Made by a program: the position numbers and the translations under genes
Notes under the pieces: model-generated
Databases searched by the model: none
What the model was told of the DNA's origin: nothing
The model's input: only the letters and a program-made list of their open reading frames with translations
In this document: positions 15,401 to 27,400 of the stretch, piece after piece
Position numbering within the stretch: position 1 is the stretch's first letter
Layout of the letters: every line of letters starts with the position of its first letter
NCBI RefSeq assembly: GCF_965638725.1
Contig: NC_134982.1
Location: 310,001-374,000, forward strand
DNA length: 64,000 bases
Reading direction: 5' to 3'
Origin: Aptenodytes patagonicus
Lineage: Eukaryota; Chordata; Aves; Sphenisciformes; Spheniscidae

Positions 15401-18400
15401 AAAATCCTTTATTACTGACAACTGCAGAAAGTCAGAACCTGAAGTCCATAGCTCACCAATTCCTCAGTTAATGCCTTTCCTTATGCAAAGTATATTCCAC
15501 AAAGGATAATATGAATTCTTCTGTTTTATTTTACTTCTTCAAAGTGCATAGACATAAGAGAACTACATTTTCATTTTACATAAACAAACTTCTTTTCAAT
15601 TTGCTTTTTGAAGTAGAAATCCAGGTTTGCACAACTCTCCCTGTCAAGGACATTATGAAAAACCCTGTGCTTGCCAGGCCAGTATCACAATAACTGAAAG
15701 GAACCAGCAATTCAAAATAAGTATTTCTACTCAACTTGAAAACTTGGCAAAAAAGAAGAGGGCAAAAAAGATTGCATCCAATCTGTTGAGTGTTATGCCC
15801 TAACTCTAAAGCACAATGTTTTTCTCTTATTTCTGTACTGCATATTTTAGTTTGTAACATCTTCATGAGAGATATGCTTTGCTACTATGTGCCACGCTCC
15901 TGTCCCCCTCCCCCCCACCTGGTATCAGAGTGCCACTCACTGTAAAGGCAAAGAAAAGCACCCCTCTCCCTCTGTTCTTTGCAGAGCTGGTGAGCGAGGA
16001 CTAGGAGAGCAGAGCAGCCCCTCCCTTCCCCTTCCGCCAGAAGGACGGAAATCCAGAAGGAAAGAGCGTTCTGCAGACATCCAGTAGAAAGACGGGATGA
16101 ACGGAAGGGTCCCACCAGCAAGCCCAGAACATATTTCATGCTGTACTTAGGGCTGTTCCCCACCTCCCCAAGAAATGCAACCCAGCAGTCTAAATATGCC
16201 AAGGGATTGGCCAGCCCTAACCAAATCATTAACTTGCAGGCACGGGGAAGGAAGGAGGACAACAGAATAGACATTTACAAAGAAGGTGTTTAAGAGGTCT
16301 CCTAAAAGCAGCAAGGACTGCTGCCCAAGACTACATGTAGTCTTGTATACTGCAGTTACACAGTTTTCAACTACTCTGCTACTAGCTCATTTCCATAATA
16401 CACTAACACAGGTGACACAACAGACTATTCTTGCTCTTGCTTAAAAGACTACTATAAACTAGTACTAATGACTTCTTAGTACAAATGTGCGTCTTCTGCA
16501 GAGCATGTTGTCAAATATGCTATACAGATGCAGCAGCTTTTAGCAGACAAACACATCAGTACTATCAAACAAAAAAGTGCATTGCAGTTTTAGGCGTGGT
16601 TAAAGAAAAAAGTTCAAACATTTTATCTGTTCTAAAGAATAAAGAAACAATAACATTTTAACCAAAGTCAAAGAATACGATGATGGGTGTTTTTAACTTT
16701 TCCCATTCTACATAAATGCTATTTACCATGAAGTTTGTTTTGCTATCACATATAGTGAGCTGGCAGAGGTAAATACCAGATGTTTGTGTACTTGATACAC
16801 CACAAAACTGACTTACTTCAGAAAGGGTATCACATGTTCTTACCATATACTCCTTTGTCCAGGAGAAGTAAAAATTCATTCACTGCATTTCGCATCTCAG
16901 ACTCAGTAAGATCCAGCAAAGAAACAACTTTGAAATCCAGCTGTCTTAGCAAATTGGTCAATTCATAGACATCTACCATTGGAGCCTTGAGTTGGGGGTG
17001 ATTCCAGTAGCTCATATTTCCTATTAACAGAGCTACCTTGTCTGTTGCTGCAAAGACAAAGGAAAAACAAAACCACAGCACATTTATATATTCCATGGGT
17101 TCAATACCTTTAAATTTAATTTCTTCTAAAGTGAAAATAGTATCCAATCTCACTTCAGGCACAATATTTTATATGATTTTAAAAGTCATCGTACATCAAC
17201 AATACAGCTCAACTCTATTCTCATCCAAAAACCAAACATTTCAGCATGGTCTGACAGTCAACATATCTGAACTGCGAGGCATCTCAGACTGGATAATCTG
17301 TCAAGAAGTGAGTCACTAAGGCTATCTCCCATTTCTTTCATTTTTCTGAAAGCACAGACTATTACTGAAATTCCCTCATGCAAGAAGAAATTTAATAAAC
17401 ATGAAAATTCTTATGGCAAGTTGCCAAAGCTATGGCCAGTATGTTTTCCCAAAAAACTCAAATTTTCTTATGCTTCTTAAAAAACAAACAAGAAACCACC
17501 ACACACAAAAGACCACTTTCACATCTCCACCTCCCATGTCCCATCTCTCTAAAACACAGTACATTTAGGTGGAAACTGAAGGTCGGAAGTAAAAAAGTCT
17601 TTTTTCTGTTTGTTAATGTTTCTTTTTACTGTTGCTCTAATTAAAAACAATTATCCAGAGATATGAGAAATTTACGAAACTCAGAGGGAAGTCTACTGAT
17701 TTTCTCATAGTTTGAGATACATTCACTTTGATTTTAATAAAGTCAGAAGTAATTCTTTAATAAGTAAACAAAGCAGCAATGAAAGGGGAAAAAAGTCACA
17801 TTGACAGAAATGCTTTAGAGACCACTAGCCTGATTTTTATCCAAAAATTGCACGCTAAGTTCAAGAAAGGCACTTATTCAAAGCAAGGCATTTCCTCCCT
17901 GGTTTGTTACTTCTCCTCTCCAATAGGGATTATTGTCCCACAGCTCTGGTGGCAAATAAGATCACGTGAATGCCCCAAACCTGCTTCAGAGTCAGTACCC
18001 CTGCACAGCTAGATCCAGAAGAGAACCTCTGTCCGTAGCCTCAATGTCTAACATTTCACCTCCTTCAAACAAGATGTTTTCAACATTTTTGCAGCTGGAA
18101 AACCTCCAAGGTCTTGAACAGTGTAAACTATTTCAAACAGCAGAGACTGAGTGACAGTGGCATACTGTCATTGAAAAACACTTTTAAAAGTACAAGCTTT
18201 CTAACTAATTTAGAAAAGATGAACCAGGACTGGGGAGCACTTACATTCCCTCTCACGCTGATGAGCCTGAAAGAGCGGTAAAATTTTGACAAAGGCCAGC
18301 AGCCTTTCCACCTGGTTTAGCACCGACGACAACATGCCTGGCCACAGTCAAGTCTACCATGCAAATTTAAGAATGCGATTAAAAAACCCCAGCAACTATT

Positions 18401-21400
18401 CTTCATAACACACATATGCTATCCATCTATCTTTATAAGCTTCAGCTCAGGATCAAAGCATCCACACACTGTGCATCAGAAGAGCTGAGCTTGCAGGGAC
18501 AGCATACCCTTAGCAGACAGACTACCAATCCTTTTTATCATATCATCCTGCTACCACTACCTCCAACTGTTGAAGTATTCAAAGTAATGGAGTAACACAC
18601 TGGCTAAGGTCGTGGCCAGAGGAACTTGAAACACTAAACTGAAACAGATGAGAAGTTGAGGACGCTCCACTGAGTCACTAAAAATATTGGTGCCCTCACC
18701 GCAGTCTACTACTGAAAGGGCATGCAAATGTTATAAAGGACTATAAAAATATACAGCAGTCTCCCTTCCTGCAGCTATTTACAGGCACTACAGTTATTTC
18801 ATTAGCAGTGGCAGAAGAAGCAATATTCAGAAGCAGCAAAATCTATTTCCTAGATATGAAATACGTACGTTCATTACAGCTAAAAACTACTTACCAACAG
18901 GTCTGTGACTCGATTGTTCTTGTAGGTCTGCTTAAAATAGATTAAATCAGCAGATTGTCAGTAACTACAGTCATAGTTGCCAATGTCAGAAAATGAACTG
19001 CATGTTCCATACAGCCATAGTCTATTGGTATTGCTTTGCCTAATAAGTTACTAGTTTAAGACAAAAAAAGTACTCTTTTTTTTTGTTTTGGTGGGGGTTT
19101 GGGGTGTTGTGTTGTTTACCTGATCTCCTTCACCCTCTTCCAGCAAACATAGCCTAATAGGCTATGAATAGCTAGCTCTATAAATTAAGAAATAATAAAT
19201 GCTTACAGTATAATTCTGAATCTCAAACTGCACATCAGCATTTTCAGTAACACCCAAAACAGTTAATCCTCTCCAAATGAAATGCAGACATGCAAGATGG
19301 GGGATGCTTAGCAGGGATCACCATCTGTATGTGAAAATGTGTTTATTTTGTACTTCACAGAGGGATGGTAGAGCCAATGCTCTGCCAAGAGGAACATGTA
19401 AGCGATGTGCCAAAGTGGTACACTTTGGATAACATGTTATGTATCATGACACTACCACTTCAGTGACTAAAACTAAAGTCTTGGCAAAAGCAAACATATC
19501 TTTGATGTCTAACCCAGGAAATTATATGACCTTTGTGATTTGAGATTTTTGGGAACACTGTATCAGGGATAATCCCTTATGGAGTACTATTCCAGATCTA
19601 CGTTTCTATAATAAACATCAAATAGGCTTCAAATCACATTAGCTCACTCCAACATGAATTCAAGAAATATACCAGTTCAACATATCATGGGTGACAGCCA
19701 GACACCCTACATCTTTTTCACCTTAATAGTCTGAAAAAGCAGTAGCATACTAAAACTTGAGTCCAAAGAAGCCACAGACAAGAAAGCAAACGATAATTCC
19801 TTTGTATTTGTATAAGTATACATGCAGTATAAAAGAGTAGCTTTGTGTGATTTTACAGAGATAATAGCAACCCTATGATTCACTATATTCTTCAAGTTAA
19901 TTTATTGGAACCAGAAAGCTGTGCTGCTCTTAACATGGTATCTGCCCCTATTAAATCCCCAGTTATAAATACATCCAAATAATGTAAACTATATACTGTA
20001 ACCCAGCTAGGCTTCAGTGATTTGTAACATAAAATGAAGATGCAAAATTAAAATTTTTCAAAACTTACCACTTACCTGGTTTTTGAAGATCACTTAGATC
20101 TTCTGTGAAGAAATACACCAATAAAATCATAGTTTAAACAAGAAGCAAAACCCACATTTTTTATTAAGAAAAATGTAATTGTCATGCCATTATTAATAGA
20201 AGCCAAACGTTAGAAAACAAACGACCTTTCTAAAATACTTTTGGCTTTGCATTTCTGTAAATCTAACCTTTCACGTTTATTCCACACACAGAAAAGAGAA
20301 AATTCTACATCAATATACTAAGCTATGCTAGACACACCATTATAATACAGTAGATCTCGAAACAAAGGGAGAAACACATACTATGCCTCAATCCGACAGG
20401 CATGCAAGCAGCTTGAATGAATAAGGAGCAAGATGTCAGAATCACCCATTTGAAAAATAGATGTTTGAAGGACTGCTGAAAAAGCAACATCCTGAGCAAG
20501 AAATCTTACTTTGTAAAGCCACGTGTATTCAAAAAGACTTCAGATACAATTTTCAAGCATTCTAAGCTACCACAGATTTCACCTAATTATTCTGAGAACA
20601 CTGGAAACTATGGAAAAGAAAAATCATTTATCTGAAGCAGAGGTCTCTTGGAGCAGGCCTGCTCCATGCAGTGGAGCCCTAGGCAGATCTCTTAAACCAC
20701 AAAAGCAGGCTCATATATCCATGTGGGAGACCTGTAGTGACCTGAGGTGATACTACTGTCAGTGTTAATGTAGCTTAGTAGCAGAATGATGTGGCATCCA
20801 AGCAAACTGTAGTTTGGGTGTAGACCCCCACAGATAATACAGTGGTTATCTTCTGCTTCAAAGGGTAGTTGAATTACAGGTAACTAGGAGGCTTCTGCAT
20901 AGCACTCCAAAAGGTAATGCAGACACCTCCAAGCCAGAAAGGATGTGAAGGCTCAAAGAGATGATCGGTGTCAGAAGCTATGCCATGGAAGTGGCTGACA
21001 CAGAAATGTGTGTCACTTGTATGTTCCAGTGAGCGACAGTACAACAATCCCCTCACAATGTTAAACCTTTAACAAAAGGGCTAAAGGGTAACATCAGCTC
21101 TGGTTAAACTTTGAACAAGAAATGCTGCACAGCAGTTTAATTCCAAGAAAATTCTATAAAAAAACAGGGTAGAGAGCCATTTATTGTACTTTGCAAATGC
21201 ATTTTTTTTTCTTCATTGTTGGTAGGTAAGCTCGGGGGGGGGCTGCTGTAAGCAGCCTTACATCTTTATATATGATCCCCTATGATATAAATATTAGACT
21301 TTGAGATGCTCAGTAATCAAGGGATGGTATCAATATTAAAGGTCACAATACACTACTTCGTCCCCATTACAGCAATGCAAAGGAGAACAGAAATCATCCT

Positions 21401-24400
21401 AATAAGGTTCCTGGAAACACCTCTTGCAGACACAGAGCTGACAGTGGAACTAGCTCTATCCAGCTCTCTAAGGTCACCCAGGTTCCTAAACAAACATCTT
21501 CAGCTTTTCTTGCAAGGATGTTGCCTTCTGAGCCCAGCCAAAGAAATCTCAAGATCTTTACATTTCACTAGAAACTGTAAGCACAGGACACAAAAACAGT
21601 GCAAAAAAATCAAACGACTTTGAATACTACAGAAGAAGAAATTAGCTTGGTTTTTCTCCTGTGTGCTCTAGATCATGGTATCAAGGCAAAGAGAAAAGCA
21701 CATGCAGAAGGAACGTTGCATCACACAGCAGTGTTTTAAAGTAGACTGAAACTCTTAACCCACACATGCTTTTCAGCAACACACTCAACAATCCGTCATC
21801 AATTTTAAAAAAAGTGATTCACAACTAAAGATTTACTTTACCTTCTGTGCACTCCACTGCCATAGATTTCCTTCCTTGTGTTTGGGGGGGGCAAGAATTG
21901 GAAGACAATTGCTCTCAGTTATGAGAGTTAGCACACACAAAGTGGAAGACAAAGGTCACTTCCAAGCTTCTCTGCAATCTGGCTCATTTTATAGCAGTGT
22001 AAATCAGCACTGACCACAACACCGTATAGTAATTATTACTAAAACTCAGGACAACTAAACTAGAATATTTCTTAGGATAGGAAAGAACTTTTCATATGAA
22101 TTATGCAATAGTATTCCCAGATAGATCTGGAAGCTATACAAACAGATCTTCTCCTCTTTAGTTTACTGCAAATACATGCACACACACTAAACCGTATTAT
22201 ATTCACTTATTCTGCTTGCTATGAATAATCTCACCTGTCCTGATTGCTGAAGGACTCAGTGAAACACAGTTCATATCACAAACAAGAGTTAAACTGTTTT
22301 TTAGTTGTCAAAAACCAGGAAGAAATCAGCTTGCAATCTGCTGACAAGCCATGTATGTGCTAGCAATGCCAAAAAAGTGGTAGCATTTCTATGCGTGTTA
22401 CCATAAAAACCCAAAGCACTTTGTAACTGATAAAGCTCTAAAATTCCATTTGCTGCAAGCAAACACAGCTATTTTAACAAACGGATAAACTAAAAATACA
22501 GAAGGCATGTGCCTGGCTGAATAATAAAATAAATTCTAATAAATAAATTCTAATGATAGGGAAGAAATTGATAAATCAGCTGACCTACAACAAACAGAAA
22601 AACTCCTTACCTATAATGACTTCTATCTTCTTGCTGTCTTGATCTTCCCGGTCATTGAATACGTGACACCAGTATGTCCCTTGATGTTCCACATCCACAT
22701 AAGTTACCTATGCAACCATCATCACAGTCATCCCGCCAGACCCCAAAAGAATACCTGTATCAGTTTAATTTAAGCCCACATGCAAGAAAGAGTAAAAACT
22801 AAAAGCAAAGCCTAAACAAATCCAAAAGCTGCCGATACACTCATTCTTCAGTAAGCTGGACAGCATGTGTGTTCTAGAAATGCTTTCAAGAACTGAAGAA
22901 AGAATGTAAATCCACCTCAGAGGCTTGAGATGCATTAAGCACTGAATGCAACAGCTCGTACAAATCACAGTGCTTTGCAGTGCAAGATAGAAAGAGAAGC
23001 TTTCACTTTTACTGATACTTAGTCTTTGTTATGTCAATATGTCACACTAATCCAAAATACACTAAGCCTTACATCCCATGACTACCACCTGAAACATGTT
23101 CAGGATTAAAATTAGGCACCCGAGAGCCTCAGAACAGTATGGGCAAGTAACAGAACAGGAGAACAACTTATAGCGAGCGCTTCCATAATAAATTATCAAG
23201 GCTATGAAGAAGTTATTTTCTTCAAGGAAGCTTTATGTGGTAAGTTAAAAGTGGTTACACATTAGTCCCCCAAGGCTGGCACTTTGCAGTAACTTACCAT
23301 GTAGACATTTTTGCTCCCATTTGCCAAGGGAAATCCATTTCTGAACCACTGGTAATGAGGAATTGGGTTTCCAACAGCTCCACATTCTAATACCAAAGCA
23401 TCCCCCACTGTCAGGTTTTGTGACTGAGGCTGAATACAAATGCGCAACTTGCTTTCAGGCAAACCAATTAAGCTCCCTTAAAAAAAATAAAAGGAAGAAA
23501 AAAGAAAAGAAAGGGTGAGACAATCTAACCGCATATAGACTAACAAGAATTGATGACATACGGCCACATCTTCCTGTAACTACAACAGACTGTTTTAATA
23601 GCAATGAAATTAAGTTACTTGTCCTTTAAGAGTATGCTAAAAATGAGTAGCAACAGCTTTCCAGTTCTTCAGTTGAAAAGTAAAAAGGAATGCACATTAA
23701 ATATACCCCAGAAGTAGAAAAAGTGCAAAGCCCTCTTTGCGTTATTTATTCCTGCCTGTAGGATTACAAAGGTTCCAGAGAAAGGCACAAGTACAAAGAG
23801 TGGCTACTGAAGGATGGACTGAGGATCCAACTTGTGTGCAAGTGTAGACACAGGAATAGAAATTTAAAACTTAAAATCAGTTAGTTTTAGCATATCCATC
23901 TTCTTCCCATTCTAAACTGAGCATCAAACCTTATGGTAAATATACTAAAAAAGCCCAAAGCTAAAAACACTTAACAAACATCAGCCGCTGACATGTCCCA
24001 TTATAGAAATGTCTTTGGGAAAGAAACCTATTCAGGAAACCCTAAATGCATTAAAGACTTGTCCAGCTGATGTAATGTAAGTTTCTATATATGATAAAAT
24101 TTATTGAAACAAAGTGTTGAAATTCATTTTTGAAACATCCACTACACACACAAGAGTGTTCCACTGACAAGGTTTCTGATCTCTGCGTACTGAACGGTTT
24201 GATTAACTGACACATACTACAGGAAGCCAGGGCCTACTTGTAAAGGTCACACCAGTGATCTTTTATCTCAGCTGCAAGGTCACTCATCTTTACTTTTAGA
24301 CTACATATGTAGACACATGTTTTGTCATCAGAACTATTCATGACTGACAATTAGGGGGTGATGACATTTTCCTTTGCATAGTAAAATAAAGGGAGACAGT

Positions 24401-27400
24401 GATAAGGGTGTCTCTCTTCTACTAGAGTCTGAGCCTCTTGGCACATTAAAATTTGTATTTCAAAGATTTTACAAACAGATGTTTCATATTTATGATCAAT
24501 GTTGACTAGCGTTTTTAAAAGAATGCTGTATTTCCTAATGCAGACTTGATACTGGTAAAAAGACTGACAGATGCCTGAGCAAATATTCTGTTCTATGACC
24601 ACTGCTGTACGGCATTTCAAATAGAGACCCTGGCTTACCATGTTCTCTATCAACTTCTATAATGGTGTTGTGTTTTTTTTTTTTTTTTTCTTACTTAGGC
24701 AGAAAGACAGAAGTAAGATAAGATGGAAAGGAACTGCTGTTGTAGTCAAATTAAAAGCATTAGTCTTTAAGACAAGGAACACAAAAGTTACAGATAGTGA
24801 AAGAGAACATGAGATTGAAAGATAACGTGGTTTCTGTCTCCGGTGTGACCCCTTTACCTGCCATCTCATTTACAGGCTGTCCTTGGTACAGCCTGTTGTT
24901 GTATCCCTTGCAAAATACACTAACAAGCCTGTAGCAGTATCTTTCGGAATTGTGTCTGGCTGCCTCACCGATCACAAGCTCACAAGACAGCTATGAAAGA
25001 CAGCATTTTACAGAATGGTCGAGCTCTCATCAAATAAAAAGCAATGAAAAGAGAGGAGGAAGAAAAAAATCTGAAAAAAAGAAAGCAACCAAGGGAGCAG
25101 GAAAAGGAAAAAAAAAAAAGACAGTCAACAACTGAAATAGAAGATTTCGTACCTAGTCAACATTTGCACAAATGTCATTGTCATCTAGTTCAACTGAAAC
25201 ACCAGTAATCCCAGGCCAAATGTTACAGGAGATAGCACTCATTCAGTGCAGGTACTACATACCCCTTTTAGGTCTCCTTCTAAGCACCCTAAGAGGGAAG
25301 GTTATAGGAAGAAGCAATCCATCTTGCCCCTTATCCTTTTACCCATCACCAAGACCTAAACACGCTAAAATTCACTTCCACTGTGGTTCCTGGTTGACCA
25401 AGAGTCATGGAACACAAAGCAAGGCACTAGTCTGTGGATACCTGCTGCCCTTTAGTCACCAAAACTTTCACCACAAGTGTGAAACAATATACTGATGTTT
25501 TTCTCAGACTTTTTTTCCACGTAGTCATTACAAGCTTATTCATCTCAGCTTCCTGGTGTAATCAGCAAGATCTAAAACTGCAGGTTTCTAACTCAATAGA
25601 ACCTGAAGTAGGAGCAAAGGAAAAGCAGAAGAAATCATCGCTTAGATAAGGGATCGAGAATATGTTTGAGATTAAGATGTAAAAAGGTCACCTCAAATGA
25701 CATTGCAATAGCTTTTGATCTTTTACTGGAAGATTGGTTCTCTCTATTCTCTTTTCCTGTTATGAATAATTTTTATATGTGGGATGCAAGTGGAAAACAC
25801 CTTTGACTCGTGACATAAGACAAAATAAGTACTCTTCACAGTCTGAAGACAGTGCAGTTGATTTCTATCTCACTCATCTTTAGGCCAATAGCAAGCAAGT
25901 GCAAACTTTTTAATTAGAAAGTTTATAAAGGGTAGATTTAGTGCATGAGTCAATGCCTATTTAATGCAACTGACTATTCTGTAAAAAAAAAAAAAAACAC
26001 CACCAAAACAAAACACCAAAAACCAAACCAAAATCCTTATGCACACCAGAAAACAGAAAGATGCCACTCCAGCAACCTCAGAAACTGGAAATAAATGCAC
26101 AGTATTAATATACTTGATCCAAGAAGTAAATTTCCAAGATTTTCTTTACCTTCTAGAACAAATTCCAGTACTAGCTGGATACTGTTGAGTAGACAGCTAT
26201 TTAATCTTATTTGCTTTCTGCTATTATTCCATTCTCCTCACGCTTCTTCCACTTCCATTCTTTCATCATGTATGCTGCAGATGGAGATTAACCCATCACT
26301 AAAGCAGAGGTATCTTCAAGCCAGTGCCATAAATTCATACAGACTTACACTGGTACAGTTGAATTACTATGGCTTTTATTATGCAGGTAACACACATTTG
26401 ACTGTTAGCTTACCATTTATAAAACCCATGAAGATGCAATTCACACCAAAAAGACTCAGTTTAACTCATGTGTTTCTTCCTCTAATAGGTTTATTTCAGC
26501 AAATTGTTGGCATGTCTTCACTATTATCTGGGTTGGTTATATGAAGTTGAAAAGACTGCATTAGCAAACATATATTCTGCAACAGACATATCCACGGAGC
26601 CCCAGCCTCTCTCTTTTCCCCAGGTGTTCTGGCAAAGAAAGAATGTGCTGGGCTTTGACCAATTTATCTTTCCTGGTTGGTACACGTCTAAGATTGTGAT
26701 AGCCTATTATGATCTGAAAAAGTGACTGGAAGGAAGATATATCACTTCGCTACCTGCCAAACCTTATTCCAGACCTCAGTCCTGTTTCCTCAGAGTGCAG
26801 TTAACACTCTTTCCATTCCACAGTATCTAGGTTTTATAAAGTGTCCAGGCTTCCAGCATGCACGCGCTCTTCTGTAGTTTACTGTTCTGACCTTCTAGGT
26901 AAGGTAGGACTTCTTTCTAGGATGGCAGAGAACCTCATTAGATTCTCCTTTATCCAAATACCTTTCTTCTCAGACTGGCAGCACACAGATGAAGAGGAAA
27001 CAGACAATCCTGACTATTAGGTCAGAGCCCATGGGGCAGACATTCAGAATAGACTCTGTGTGTCCAGTTGCTAGCGAGTTACAAGAGGTAAACAGGTAAA
27101 CAACAAGAGAGTTAAAGAATTGCTTTTCTGGTCCAGGAATCCTCTAAGAATTAAAAGGATCTGAGACTGTGTATGTTTTCCATCTATCTATTTCTTATCC
27201 ACCACTGTGGAACTTTATTTCTCTTCTGCTTTTGTGACCAGCACAAGAACCCAATAATTGGATACCGCATTTTTAATCAGCCCTCTTTCACATCTCTGCA
27301 AGACAGCAACGGGGACCCAAGTTCCTCTAACAAGTGGGAAGACACACTTTCCGAAGACAATGTTTTTGCCACTCACCGTGAGATGTACCCTGGAGATCAC

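Noticed and set aside
15885..16274. 129-codon minus-strand frame and 66-codon plus-strand frame in a GC-richer patch of MALT1 intron 10
   Set aside because: Mutually overlapping frames, no known motif, and skipping the patch leaves MALT1 exons 10 and 11 perfectly in phase.
26095..26544. 149-codon plus-strand frame in MALT1 intron 4
   Set aside because: No recognisable domain, low-complexity Ser/Leu composition, and no splice partners or promoter signal.
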